From CAMYLR01 sp039588915 (GTDB taxonomy: Bacteria > Gemmatimonadota > Gemmatimonadetes > JACCXV01 > JAHWKZ01), in contig JBDGYV010000006.1 in the NCBI GenBank assembly GCA_039588915.1, forward strand, positions 1-64,000: 64,000 nucleotides of DNA. The letters run 5' to 3'. Positions 52,991 through 61,849 of the stretch are shown here, in pieces (within the stretch, counting starts at the first letter, position 1; the number at the start of each line of letters is the position of its first letter). Position numbers and translations under genes: made by a program. The notes beneath the pieces were generated by a model. It searched no databases and was not told the DNA's origin. It saw only the letters and a program-made list of their open reading frames with translations.

Positions 52991-53509
52991 CTAGGCGGTT
53001 AACTGCTCGCGCAACAGCATGCGCGCGCGATGGAGCTGGGACTTTGATGTTCCAGCCGCGATGTCGAGCAGGTCAGCGATCTCATCGTGCTTGTATCCCT
53101 CGATGTCGTGGAGCACGAACACTTCTCTGGCTTTTCCGGGCAGCGTTTCGATCGCGGCTTCCATGTCGACGCTGATCTCGGTCGACGCCGGGCGGACTTG
53201 CACCCGCTCCACCGGTTCATCCGTAGCCGCGTACCTCTCGCGCTCACGGGACTTCGTTTTTCGGTGTCCAAGCATCACGTTTATCGCCACCCTATGTAAC
53301 CAGGTTGAGAACGCTGCATCGCCACGAAACGTGTCGAGCTTTTTCCAAGCCAGCACGAACACGTCCTGTGTCAGCTCGTCGGCTTCCTCCGGTCCCACCA
53401 TGCGCCGCGCCAAACTGTGAACGCGCGGTACGTGGTCGTGGTACAAGCGTTCGAACGCCCTTGCGTCGCCCTCGGCAGCCAGCCGAACATCTGTCGTCGA
53501 GCCCGTCAC
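52991..53509 (-). CDS. ECF RNA polymerase sigma factor
   Basis: A 172-residue ECF sigma factor starting at GTG. Region 2: YHDHVPRVHSLARRMVGPEEADELTQDVFVLAWKKLDTFRGDAAFSTWLHRVAINVML; region 4: IETLPGKAREVFVLHDIEGYKHDEIADLLDIAAGTSKSQLHRARMLLRE. It heads an operon with anti-sigma and two DUF4097 proteins. The 105 bases upstream hold no promoter I can call confidently. Confidence 0.92.
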   Translation of the reverse strand: MTGSTTDVRLAAEGDARAFERLYHDHVPRVHSLARRMVGPEEADELTQDVFVLAWKKLDTFRGDAAFSTWLHRVAINVMLGHRKTKSRERERYAATDEPVERVQVRPASTEISVDMEAAIETLPGKAREVFVLHDIEGYKHDEIADLLDIAAGTSKSQLHRARMLLREQLTA

Positions 53510-53614
53510 CTCGGGCGATGTCTCTCTCGCAAGTATGGTCTCTCCGCGGCCAATGATTCGTCATACACCCTATTGGAGGGGCCAGGGGAGGAAAAGGTTG
53601 GAATCGGGGGGTTC

Positions 53615-54130
53615 TCAGACCCCGTCAAGGAGGGATCGGTAGACGGCGAGGTCGGAATCGGTGAACAGGACGAAGCGGACCAGCCGCACCGAGCCGGGAT
53701 CCGCCAGCCACTCCCGGACCGCCCCCACGGCCACCGGGGCGGCGTGGTCGATCGGGTACCCGTAGGCACCGGTGGAGATCGAAGGGAAAGCGACCGAAGC
53801 CAGTTCGTGTGCGTTGGCCAGATCGAGGGCATGGACGTAGCAGCTCCTTAGGAGCTCGGGCTCACCGCAATCGCCACCTCGCCACCAAGGCCCGACCGCG
53901 TGGATGACGTAACCGGCGAGCAGGTCATGGCCGCCGGAGATCCTCGCCTCGCCGGTGGGACACCCACCCAACTTTCGACACTCTTCCAGCAGTTGTGGGC
54001 CCGCCGCCCGATGGATCGTACCATCGACACCACCGCCACCGAGCAGGGACTGGTTGGCGGCATTCACGATGGCATCGACTTGCTGGTGGGTGATGTCACC
54101 AACCAGCGCCTCAATGGCGGACGTGCTCAA
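53615..54130 (-). CDS. Macrodomain protein, O-acetyl-ADP-ribose deacetylase-like
   Basis: A macrodomain of about 170 residues that binds or removes ADP-ribose. LVGDITHQQVDAIVNAANQSLLGGGGVDGTIHRAAG and PSISTGAYGYPIDHA are the two ADP-ribose-binding signatures, matching the MacroD/YmdB subgroup. I place the start at TTG 54130, which overlaps the stop of the upstream NTF2-like gene (TTGA); a TTG at 54154 is the alternative. It may recycle ADP-ribose or reverse ADP-ribosylation. No transferase partner is seen. Confidence 0.9.
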   Translation of the reverse strand: MSTSAIEALVGDITHQQVDAIVNAANQSLLGGGGVDGTIHRAAGPQLLEECRKLGGCPTGEARISGGHDLLAGYVIHAVGPWWRGGDCGEPELLRSCYVHALDLANAHELASVAFPSISTGAYGYPIDHAAPVAVGAVREWLADPGSVRLVRFVLFTDSDLAVYRSLLDGV

Positions 54131-54663
54131 TTCGTCGCCGGCGCCTCGATCCAATCCGGCATCGGGTTCTCGTCGCGTACTTCATCCCAAGCGATCGACA
54201 CCACGTACCACCGATCGCCATCGGTGACCAGTGTGATGGTGTTGATGCCGTACGTGAACGGCTCTTCATCGACAGCATTGCGTGACTCGTAGGCGCTCAT
54301 CGCGTTGGCGACGTTGCCGAATCTGAGCCGAACGTAATCCTCGTAAGTAAAGACTCGCGCCGGGTGGCTCCCATCGGGCCTAGGCACCATCGCCGACAGC
54401 ACCGCACCAGGTGCGAACAGCGAGCGGAACCGATCCCAATCCCGCTCTCCCGCCGGACCCGAGATCACGTCGTAGAGGGCTGCGATGATGGCGTCGATCG
54501 ACTCGACATCGGCCGGATTGGCCTCGGGGTGAGCGGGGGTTTCCGGTTGAACCGTGGCATCGGCCTCGGCGTTCGCTTTGGCCTCGTCGTCCTGCGCATG
54601 CGCCGGGCTAGCGACTCCGAATGCGCCGAGCACGATGCCCGCTATGAGAAGCTGCTTCCACAT
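54127..54663 (-). CDS. Exported NTF2-like (SnoaL/DUF4440) protein
   Basis: A 178-residue protein with signal peptide (LIAGIVLGAFGVASPAHAQ) and an acidic linker, then a cone-shaped NTF2-like domain: VESIDAIIAALYDVISGPAGERDWDRFRSLFAPGAVL and TLVTDGDRWYVVSIAWDEV. Such domains serve as small-molecule enzymes or binding modules. Function unknown. It overlaps the macrodomain gene start, so expression is coupled even though one product is exported and the other cytoplasmic. Confidence 0.75.
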   Translation of the reverse strand: MWKQLLIAGIVLGAFGVASPAHAQDDEAKANAEADATVQPETPAHPEANPADVESIDAIIAALYDVISGPAGERDWDRFRSLFAPGAVLSAMVPRPDGSHPARVFTYEDYVRLRFGNVANAMSAYESRNAVDEEPFTYGINTITLVTDGDRWYVVSIAWDEVRDENPMPDWIEAPATN

Positions 54664-54759
54664 AGTTCTTTCCTCGTTGAGATCGTTACCGCTTACAGGC
54701 TATTGGAGTTGAGCCCGTGCAAGATAGAACGGTCCCCGGGCAGACCCAAACGTGGGGAA

Positions 54760-57411
54760 CTAGAACGGAACCCAGTAGGTGAACTTGACGGCGAAGACGT
54801 TATCGCCGTCGGCGGTGAATGCGTCGAGCAGGTCGCCAGGCGCGACTAGCGCCCCTCGAGTGTCATCTTCGGAGCGATTCTGTTGCCACACGACGAACAG
54901 CGTGCTTCCCGGGCTCCACTCCCACCGCAGGACCAGGTTGCTCCGGAACGACAACACATCGAAGTCGGGGTTATCGAACGAGAACGACTCGCCTCCGACG
55001 CTGACGTCGTAGTTGCCGTCTTCGTCTCGCGTGATCGTCCCGTCATCCTCACCGTAGACCAAGAGATCGTTGGTCCTCGGGGCGGCCAGCTCCCCGACCC
55101 CAAAGTACCGCCCACTCGATGCGAACGGTTCGGCGTATAGCTCGAGGTTCAGATCGGGTGTAAACGAGTAGTTGGCGCGCAGCGCGGCCGCGATCTCGCT
55201 ACGATCGATGAAGCCAAACACATAGCGGCTGCCAAACGTCGCTTCGCGACCGTCATCGAAAGAGTCGATGAACTGTCGCGAGTCCCGACGCCTCACGTAC
55301 CGAGGCTCGGCGGAGATCACCAACCGATCCGAGGGCTGGTATCGGAATTCGGGGTCGACTCGGTACTCCCAGCCGCCGATCTCGTTGCGGCTGAGAAGGA
55401 AGCGCGTCCCCCAGCGATTGGGGCTGTTGTGGTTGCTGAACAGGCCTCCCACAACCCAGAAGCTGCTCGGGTTCTCCATGAGCGGGCCACCGCGCGTCTG
55501 GGTGTCGCTCTGGTATCGGAAGTTGTGTCCCACCTCGAAGAAACTACGCATGAAGTTGAGGAACGTGGCGTTCGCGAAGACGCCCACGTTCTGGTTTCTG
55601 TTGACGCCATCGAAGTTCCACCCCTGGTTCGTAAAGACGCCCATTTCCCAGTTTCGGAAGTGGTCGCCGGGGTCGGTCTCGGTGTACCGGATGTTGCCCC
55701 ACGCGTTGGCCTCGTCGGCGTGGCCAAGGCGGCCCACGTCGTTGACGTCGAACCCGGGGGATTCCATCCACACGCCGTGGCCCCAGCGCCAGTTTCCGGT
55801 CCTCTTGCCGCCCCGTAGAGAAGCCGTCCAGCCGGAGAGCGATTCGCGTGTCGGATCGACTTCCACGTGATCTTGGTCGGGTCGCTGATAGTAATGAACG
55901 CTGCTCTCCTGTAACTCGAGGATCGCCTCTGGAGAACCACTCACGTGACTGAATCCTGCGTGACCCAGGATCTCGTACCAGCCGTCGGTAAACCGCTTGT
56001 TCCAGTCGACCCCGCCGGTGATAGCCTGCTGGGGGAGGGAATCGGCCAACTCGCTTCCTGACTCGAGACTGCGGTTCACGCCGGTGAGCGTAACGCCAAC
56101 CGTGGAAGCATTCTCGCCTATCTGCTGCTGCAGGCGAAGCACTCCGTACGTCGTCGTAGGCTCGACATCAACTTCCCCGATCTCGTCGATCCCAGTGTCA
56201 AAGAACTGGGCTTTCTCGTCATCGGTCACCGCCGCCAGGGCGCCGATCGTTAGCCCTGACTCCAACTGACCGGTCATCTTGGCTGCGCCTATGATCGTGG
56301 TCGTGCTGGGCGCATTGACAAAATCGTGGTCCGGCTCATTATGCGGCGGCGCTCCGATCCGGCGCGAGTAGTAATAGTCGGGCCCCACGCCATCGAAGTT
56401 TTGCTGCCCAGCGGTGAAGAACGGTCGGCGCTCGTCGAAGAACGTCTGAAACGCCGAGAGGTTGACCTCGGCTGGATCGGCCTCGACTTGTCCGAAATCA
56501 GGGTTGATCGCGGCGTCGAGGGTGAGGTTCGGTCCCAACCCCATCCGGAAGTCGAGACCGGTTCGAGCGTCTCCGTCAGTGGTCTCACCGAACGGGTCGT
56601 CCGCGTCGATTAGATCCTCCGATGTCATCGTGGTGGAGCCGGCCACGTAGGGAATCAGCTCGATACGCTTGTTTGACGGCAAGTTGTTGAGGCCGACTAG
56701 ATCGCCAAACCGCGACGCCCAACCGGTCTCGTCGCGGGGCACGATGATCCAGAACGAATCCTCGTTGATCGCCGGCACATACCGATTGATGTTCACCCCC
56801 CACACCAGCTCCTTGCTGCGGTTAAAACGAAGCTGCGAGAACGGGATTCGCATCTCGGCTGTCCAGCCACTGTCGGTCACATTTGCGCGGGCAGTCCAAA
56901 CCGGATCGAACGTGAAATCGCGCTGGAACTCGTGATCCACGGGATGGAAGTAGTCGACCCGCACACCGGCCGCCGTGACCGCAAAGTTGTACGCGGTGCG
57001 TCGATCGAGAAACGTGTCGAGCGAAACGATCAGCCGCTCGGCTTGTCCGGGATCGTCCCGGCGCGTCATCAAGTTACCGATCGTGGCCGGGTCATCGCTG
57101 TGCATGCGAGCGCCGACATAGAGTGCTTGATCGTCGTACAGAAAAGCGACCTCTGTGTCGAGACTCGCCGGCTCTCCCTGATCAGGCTCCTTTTGGATGA
57201 ACTTGGTGACCCACCGGGCTGTCTCCCACACGGACTCGTCTAGATGGCCATCGATCGACGGCGACCCGCCCGATACGCGGGCGACCTCGATACGCTTGCG
57301 CTGGTTACTATCCCGTGGGAGGTCTTCGGCACCACCGGGGCTGCTCTGAGCGAGCGCGGCCGACGGCCACAACATCAGAATGGCGATCGCTACACGGAAG
57401 ATCATCAACAC
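54760..57411 (-). CDS. DUF5916 outer-membrane protein with N-terminal carbohydrate-binding-9-like domain
   Basis: An 883-residue exported protein (signal IFRVAIAILMLWPSAALAQ). Residues about 45-230 form a CBM9-like domain (PSIDGHLDESVWETARWVTKFIQKEPDQGEPASLDTEVAFLYDDQALYVGARM). The remaining part is a long beta-barrel of the DUF5916 family, including ARTGLDFRMGLGPNLTLDAAINPDFGQVEADPAEVNLSAFQTFFDERRPFF, and ends VKFTYWVPF with a C-terminal phenylalanine. It probably inserts in the outer membrane and binds an external ligand. It follows blaI by 13 bases on the same strand. Confidence 0.88.
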   Translation of the reverse strand: MLMIFRVAIAILMLWPSAALAQSSPGGAEDLPRDSNQRKRIEVARVSGGSPSIDGHLDESVWETARWVTKFIQKEPDQGEPASLDTEVAFLYDDQALYVGARMHSDDPATIGNLMTRRDDPGQAERLIVSLDTFLDRRTAYNFAVTAAGVRVDYFHPVDHEFQRDFTFDPVWTARANVTDSGWTAEMRIPFSQLRFNRSKELVWGVNINRYVPAINEDSFWIIVPRDETGWASRFGDLVGLNNLPSNKRIELIPYVAGSTTMTSEDLIDADDPFGETTDGDARTGLDFRMGLGPNLTLDAAINPDFGQVEADPAEVNLSAFQTFFDERRPFFTAGQQNFDGVGPDYYYSRRIGAPPHNEPDHDFVNAPSTTTIIGAAKMTGQLESGLTIGALAAVTDDEKAQFFDTGIDEIGEVDVEPTTTYGVLRLQQQIGENASTVGVTLTGVNRSLESGSELADSLPQQAITGGVDWNKRFTDGWYEILGHAGFSHVSGSPEAILELQESSVHYYQRPDQDHVEVDPTRESLSGWTASLRGGKRTGNWRWGHGVWMESPGFDVNDVGRLGHADEANAWGNIRYTETDPGDHFRNWEMGVFTNQGWNFDGVNRNQNVGVFANATFLNFMRSFFEVGHNFRYQSDTQTRGGPLMENPSSFWVVGGLFSNHNSPNRWGTRFLLSRNEIGGWEYRVDPEFRYQPSDRLVISAEPRYVRRRDSRQFIDSFDDGREATFGSRYVFGFIDRSEIAAALRANYSFTPDLNLELYAEPFASSGRYFGVGELAAPRTNDLLVYGEDDGTITRDEDGNYDVSVGGESFSFDNPDFDVLSFRSNLVLRWEWSPGSTLFVVWQQNRSEDDTRGALVAPGDLLDAFTADGDNVFAVKFTYWVPF

Positions 57412-57424
57412 ACCACGCCCATCG

Positions 57425-57814
57425 CTAACTACTCTCCTGCTTAGCCTGCTCGATCATATTCGCCAGCCGATCCAGCTCCTCTTTTGAGAGCTTAGATGGC
57501 CTGTGATCGAGAAGGGTTGCAACGGCATCCTCGAGCGAGTTGTCGAAGAACGTCCTCAGGAGCCTGTTGATCGCCGACCGACGGGCGGCTTCCACCGGCA
57601 CCGTTGCCTGGTACACATAACGTGGCCCGTCCTTACGGTGTTCAACGTGGTCTTTGTCCTCCAATACGCGCAGCATCGCTCGGACCGCGCTATAGCTGGG
57701 CGCCTCGGGCAATCTCGCCCGGACGTCAGCCGCCGTCGCAGAGCCGAGCTGGTAGACGATATCCATGATCTGGCGCTCACGACGGCTGAGCTCGCCGTGG
57801 AGGGTCTCGATCAT
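57425..57814 (-). CDS. BlaI/MecI family repressor
   Basis: A 129-residue winged-helix repressor: LSRRERQIMDIVYQLGSATAADVRARLPEAPSYSAVRAMLRVLEDKDHVEHRKDGPRYVYQA is the DNA-binding domain, the rest the dimerisation helix. Such proteins usually accompany a BlaR1/MecR1 sensor-peptidase, which is absent here. It is followed by the DUF5916 gene, which it may control. An inverted repeat lies 50 bases before its start. Confidence 0.9.
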   Translation of the reverse strand: MIETLHGELSRRERQIMDIVYQLGSATAADVRARLPEAPSYSAVRAMLRVLEDKDHVEHRKDGPRYVYQATVPVEAARRSAINRLLRTFFDNSLEDAVATLLDHRPSKLSKEELDRLANMIEQAKQESS

Positions 57815-57863
57815 CGCTGGAGCTCCCGAAATCAGGTCGGTGGGTAAACGATCAGACGACAGA

Positions 57864-57879
57864 TGCTAGTTTTTTAGCA
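57864..57879. promoter_or_regulatory. Possible operator between blaI and a glycosyltransferase gene
   Basis: TGCTA (57864-57868) and TAGCA (57875-57879) form a 16-base dyad with a T-rich centre, 50 bases upstream of blaI and 40 bases upstream of the facing glycosyltransferase. Position fits autoregulation by BlaI, and possibly control of both directions. Confidence 0.4.
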
Positions 57880-57919
57880 CGCCCCCTCTCGCTTGTCAAG
57901 CATTACCTTTCGCGCACTC

Positions 57920-58672
57920 ATGGTCTATTTCTTGATCCCGGCGTACGAGGAGGAGCAGACGATCGGCCTTCTCCTCTACAAAATCCGTTCCGTAATGCAG
58001 ACCGTTCGTCGCGACTATCTGGCGATCGTTCTCGACGACGGCTCGCGAGACGCCACCGCCAAGGTCGCGGAGCGATATCGCAAGTTCCTGCCGGTAAGAG
58101 TTCTGAAGCACGCCAACAATAACGGGGTTGGACCCGCGCTCGACCGATTGGTTCGAGAAGCATGCCGGCTGTCCCGCTACCCGCAACGCGATATCGCGAT
58201 CACCATCGAAGGCGATTTCTCGTGGTCGCCGGATCCGGTGCCAGACATGGTTCGGCAGATTGAAGCCGGTGCGGATATCGTGATCGGCGCACGTGAGAGA
58301 CCCGATCGACCGTCTGAGGCGATGCCGTTCTCTCGTCGTGCTGGAGCGCGAGTCGTGTCTACGGTTCTCAAGGCGGTCATGCCGCTCCAAGGAGTCACCG
58401 ACTACACGTCGACGTTCCGCGCCTATCGGATTAGCACACTCAAGCAAGCGATCACCGTGAACCAGGAGAATCTCATCACGTACCGGGACAACGCAGCCAA
58501 CGTAGAGCTTCTCCTGCGCCTGGGGCGCTTGCACCCGTCGATCGCCGAGGTGTCGGCACCAACACGTTGCGACATCCGCACTCGCGAATCACGGCACGAG
58601 TGGCACGGCGCGGTCAAGAGCCAACTGAGCCTCACCGGCCGCGTGGGCCGCGCTCCCGCCGCCCGAGGCTGA
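57920..58672 (+). CDS. Glycosyltransferase family 2
   Basis: A GT-A fold transferase of about 250 residues from the ATG at 57920 (MVYFLIPAYEEEQTIG; a TTG 27 bases earlier is possible). IPAYEEEQTIG, VLDDGSRDATAKVAERY, a Asp-Phe segment at GDFSWSPDPVPDMV (in place of a DxD) and SRRAGARVVSTVLK show polyprenyl-phosphate mannosyl/glucosyltransferase character. No membrane segment is evident at the C-terminus. It probably acts in cell-envelope glycan or glycolipid synthesis. Confidence 0.85.
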   Translation: MVYFLIPAYEEEQTIGLLLYKIRSVMQTVRRDYLAIVLDDGSRDATAKVAERYRKFLPVRVLKHANNNGVGPALDRLVREACRLSRYPQRDIAITIEGDFSWSPDPVPDMVRQIEAGADIVIGARERPDRPSEAMPFSRRAGARVVSTVLKAVMPLQGVTDYTSTFRAYRISTLKQAITVNQENLITYRDNAANVELLLRLGRLHPSIAEVSAPTRCDIRTRESRHEWHGAVKSQLSLTGRVGRAPAARG

Positions 58673-58688
58673 TTCCGCCGGGGAACAA

Positions 58689-58715
58689 ACCGGTTCTCTG
58701 CCCCGTATAACCGGT
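58689..58715. repeat. Inverted repeat just before the DUF3108 gene
   Basis: ACCGGTT (58689-58695) and AACCGGT (58709-58715) form a 7-bp stem with a 13-base loop ending four bases before the ATG at 58720. It could be an operator or an mRNA hairpin that limits ribosome access. Confidence 0.35.
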
Positions 58716-58719
58716 ACCT

Positions 58720-59499
58720 ATGAAACGATTCTGCAGCAACCTCGTCGTGCTTGCGCTGACGCTCGGTTCAACCGCCGCTCATGCGCAGACCAACGAAGCC
58801 GACACCGCCACCGCACTCGCTTTTGGCCCGGGTGAGGAGCTTACCTACTCGGTCGCGTACGGGGTCGTACCCGCCGGCTCGTGGTGGCTCCGCGTCGAGG
58901 AGTTGGGCGAATTCGAAGGGCGCCCCGCGTACCACTTCGTGTCCGAGGTCGAGAGCAATCAGGGCGTGTCCGTCATCTACGAGATCGAGCAATCCGAGGA
59001 AGCTTGGTTCGACGCCGCCGAGCTCTACTCTTTGAAGTACACCCGTCAATCGATCGAAAATGACAAAGCCCGTGATCGCGTTTACCGATTCGACCAGGAG
59101 CAGCACCTTCGCATCAACGGCAAGGGAGAAACAAAACCGGCAAGTCCGCGGGCAGTAGATCAACTGTCGATTCTGTACTTCATCCGACTGCTGCCGTTTG
59201 AACCCGGCGCCAAGTTCACGCTTCGGAATCTGGCGGACCCAGAAGACAACCCACTGACCATTCAGGTCCTAAAGAAGGAACGAGTCAAGGTGCCAGTTGG
59301 CACATTCGAGACTTACGTCCTGAAACTCGATTTCAAGACCAACCATGGAGTCTTCAAGAAAGGCGGCGAGAACCTGCTTTGGGTCACCGCTGACGATCGA
59401 CACGTGCCGGTCAAACTGTCGAGCAAGATCGGCCTCGGAAAGTTTCGCGCCGAATTGGTCGGGTTTTCCGCCGGAAAGACGATCGTCTCGGTCAATTGA
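58720..59499 (+). CDS. Exported DUF3108 protein
   Basis: A 259-residue exported protein with signal (LVVLALTLGSTAAHAQ). The DUF3108 pattern shows FGPGEELTYSVAYGVVPAGSWWLRVEELG, VSVIYEIEQSEEAWFDAAELYSLKYTRQSIEN and VPVGTFETYVLKLDF. The family is a periplasmic beta-sandwich of unknown role, frequently near envelope or lipid genes. It lies 61 bases before dacB, in the same direction, separated by an 18-bp palindrome. Confidence 0.85.
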   Translation: MKRFCSNLVVLALTLGSTAAHAQTNEADTATALAFGPGEELTYSVAYGVVPAGSWWLRVEELGEFEGRPAYHFVSEVESNQGVSVIYEIEQSEEAWFDAAELYSLKYTRQSIENDKARDRVYRFDQEQHLRINGKGETKPASPRAVDQLSILYFIRLLPFEPGAKFTLRNLADPEDNPLTIQVLKKERVKVPVGTFETYVLKLDFKTNHGVFKKGGENLLWVTADDRHVPVKLSSKIGLGKFRAELVGFSAGKTIVSVN

Positions 59500-59510
59500 A
59501 CCCACGCTGG

Positions 59511-59528
59511 GACGTCAACGTTGACGTC
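59511..59528. promoter_or_regulatory. 18-bp perfect palindrome overlapping a possible -35 box before dacB
   Basis: GACGTCAACGTTGACGTC reads the same on both strands. It lies between the DUF3108 stop (59499) and the dacB start (59561). TTGACG within it (59521-59526) could be a -35 box, with a weak TAGCTT 18 bases on. The arrangement fits repressor control of dacB; no cognate regulator is identified. Confidence 0.5.
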
Positions 59529-59560
59529 TCCGGAAAAGCCTTCCTAGCTTCGCCTCAGTG

Positions 59561-61072
59561 ATGTCCGTAAGGTCGATACGAATCCGATCGGTCGCGACGG
59601 TGCTCGGGCTGTCGCTTTTCACCATGGTCGCGATCGCCAGTCGGCCCCAAGCGGCGGCCGAGTCCTCGATCCGGATCGCCGCAGGGGACACGCTTCCGTC
59701 ATGGCTGGCCACGGTGGCCAATGGCCCGCTATCCCGAGCACACTGGGGTGTGGCTGTATACGACATCGAGGCCGGGCAGTGGGTCGCGCTTCACAACGCA
59801 GATCGCTTTTTTGTTCCGGCATCCAACCTCAAGCTGGTGGTAAGCGCTGTCGCCCTCGAACGTCTGGGCCCCGATTTCACCTACCGGACGACCATCTACG
59901 CGACGCAACCAATCGGTTCCGATGGGACGCTGATTGGAGACCTCGTGCTGTACGGTCGAGGCGACCCGAACTTGTCCGGGCGCCACGCGCCATCGATGAC
60001 CTCGATTTTCGAATGGCTCGCTGATTCCCTGGTGAAGCGGGGCCTGAAACGGGTCACCGGAGACCTGATCGCCGATGAGTCGCATTGGGATAACGAGTAC
60101 CACCACCGGGACTGGTCCGGCTTCGATCAGATGTGGTGGTACGCGGCACCCGTCGGCGCGCTCGGTTTCAACGACAACAGCATCGATGTTTCGATCCGAC
60201 CGGGGCCTCGCGCCGGCGTGCCACCGTCGATTGAGACTAGACCGCAGTCACCCTTCTATACCTTGTACAACCACGCGGTGACCGGGACAAGGGGCATCGA
60301 ATCGACGTTCGATATGAAACGCGAACCGGGTTCCAATCGGATCACCGCGTTTGGCGTGCTGCCGCTCGATGAGCCACCAAAAACGGCGTATGTCGCGGTG
60401 GTGGGTGCGGCGGACTATTCGGCGACAATTCTTCGAAGCGTGCTCGTCGACCGCGGCATTGAGATCGAGGGTCGCGTCCGAACGGTGTCGGATCCGCTCG
60501 CCTCGCCGGTGCGATTGGGTGACTCGATCGCGCTCGCCAATCATCGATCGATACCAATGGCGAGAGTGCTCGAGTCGATCAACGGCCGGAGCCAAAACTG
60601 GCACGCCGAGCAGGTGCTAAAGACGTTGGGCCGGGAGATCACCGGTGCCGGAACATGGAAGGCTGGTCTCGAAGTTGAGCGCGAAACGTTGGCTCAGTTA
60701 GGAATGGATACAACGGCGTTTCTGTTGCGCGACGGCTCGGGGCTCTCGCCGGCGAATCTGACGACCCCCCGAGCGTTGGCGGAGCTCTTGATGACCATGC
60801 GCTCACGCCCTGACGGCGACGTTTTTGCGCGAACGCTGTCGGTCGCTGGCCAGAGCGGTTCCCTCAAGGGGCGCTTTCGAGGCGGCGCCGCTCAAGGACG
60901 GGTGCGAGCCAAGACCGGTTTCATCGCCAACGTCTACGCGCTGTCTGGGTATATGACCACGGTTTCCGGCCGCGAGTACGCTTTCAGTGTATTCGTCAAC
61001 GGTGCCGGTTCGCGGGCCAACCCAGCCATCGATCGACTCGTGGAAGGGTTTATCCTCGGCTGGGCGCCGTAA
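59561..61072 (+). CDS. dacB: D-alanyl-D-alanine carboxypeptidase/endopeptidase, S13 family
   Basis: Penicillin-binding protein of the S13 (PBP4-like) class, 503 residues. It has a signal segment, then SxxK in PASNLKLVVSA (Ser88, Lys91), a SxN triad in GRSQNWHAEQVLK and KTG in VRAKTGFIANVYALSGYM, all with normal spacing including the large insertion domain (DDEP-type region) between SxxK and SxN. It trims peptidoglycan cross-links in the periplasm. An 18-bp palindrome precedes the gene. The stop is followed three bases later by kdkA. Confidence 0.95.
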   Translation: MSVRSIRIRSVATVLGLSLFTMVAIASRPQAAAESSIRIAAGDTLPSWLATVANGPLSRAHWGVAVYDIEAGQWVALHNADRFFVPASNLKLVVSAVALERLGPDFTYRTTIYATQPIGSDGTLIGDLVLYGRGDPNLSGRHAPSMTSIFEWLADSLVKRGLKRVTGDLIADESHWDNEYHHRDWSGFDQMWWYAAPVGALGFNDNSIDVSIRPGPRAGVPPSIETRPQSPFYTLYNHAVTGTRGIESTFDMKREPGSNRITAFGVLPLDEPPKTAYVAVVGAADYSATILRSVLVDRGIEIEGRVRTVSDPLASPVRLGDSIALANHRSIPMARVLESINGRSQNWHAEQVLKTLGREITGAGTWKAGLEVERETLAQLGMDTTAFLLRDGSGLSPANLTTPRALAELLMTMRSRPDGDVFARTLSVAGQSGSLKGRFRGGAAQGRVRAKTGFIANVYALSGYMTTVSGREYAFSVFVNGAGSRANPAIDRLVEGFILGWAP

Positions 61073-61075
61073 CCA

Positions 61076-61849
61076 TTGACAGACGATCCGACGCATCCTC
61101 CACCCGGATACGACCGCTGGCAACAAGGATCACACACGGTTGTCGCCTGGCGGGTCGCCGCAGATGACGTTCGCACTGCGATCGATCAAGCCGGGTCGCT
61201 AAGCGTATGGGCTGCCAATCGATCCCGACAAAGGATCGACACTGGCCGCGGTTCAGTGTATCGGGTGAGGTTGGGAGAATACGACGCTGCGGTGCGTCAC
61301 TTTCGACGTGGTGGTTGGATGGCGCCGTTGCTTGGCGATCGGTACCTCGACTCGCCACCACGACCGTTTCTGGAGCTCGTCGTCAGCGAGCAACTTCGTC
61401 GCGCCGGTGTCTCTACGCCTCGCGTAGTGTGCGCCGTCGTTACGTCGGCGCGTCCTGGCTACCGAGCCGACTTGGCAACCGAGTGGCTCGAACCGGGGCA
61501 CGACCTGGAAGCGCTGTTGGCACCGAATCGGTACCCGGTGGACGTCCGCATCTCAGCCATGCGCGCAGCCGGCGCCTTGGTGGGTGATGCCCATCGATGC
61601 GGTCTCGATCATGCCGACTTGAACATCGGCAATGTTTTTGTACAGCCGTTGGCCGACGGTCAGTGGGGAGCGTCTCTGTTGGACCTCGATCGGGCGCGCG
61701 TTACCGAACCAGATGGGGCGCGCGCAACCGCTAACCTAGAACGCTTTCAGCGATCGCTCGAAAAGGTTCGCCGGGCTGGACGCGTGACTTGGAGCAGCGT
61801 CGAGCTCGACGCATTCAGACAGGCTTACGACGACGTGTCCGGCAGATAG
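61076..61849 (+). CDS. 3-deoxy-D-manno-octulosonic acid kinase-like protein
   Basis: A kinase-fold protein of 257 residues starting at TTG three bases after dacB. DTGRGSVYRVRLGEYDAAVRHFRRGGWMAPLLGDRYLDSPPRPFLELVVSEQLRRAG matches the KdkA-type N-lobe, and the catalytic loop is GLDHADLNIGNVFV with metal site LLDLDRARV. It would phosphorylate Kdo of LPS at the inner-membrane inner face. Its last 25 bases overlap the convergent CPBP protease gene. Confidence 0.8.
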   Translation: MTDDPTHPPPGYDRWQQGSHTVVAWRVAADDVRTAIDQAGSLSVWAANRSRQRIDTGRGSVYRVRLGEYDAAVRHFRRGGWMAPLLGDRYLDSPPRPFLELVVSEQLRRAGVSTPRVVCAVVTSARPGYRADLATEWLEPGHDLEALLAPNRYPVDVRISAMRAAGALVGDAHRCGLDHADLNIGNVFVQPLADGQWGASLLDLDRARVTEPDGARATANLERFQRSLEKVRRAGRVTWSSVELDAFRQAYDDVSGR

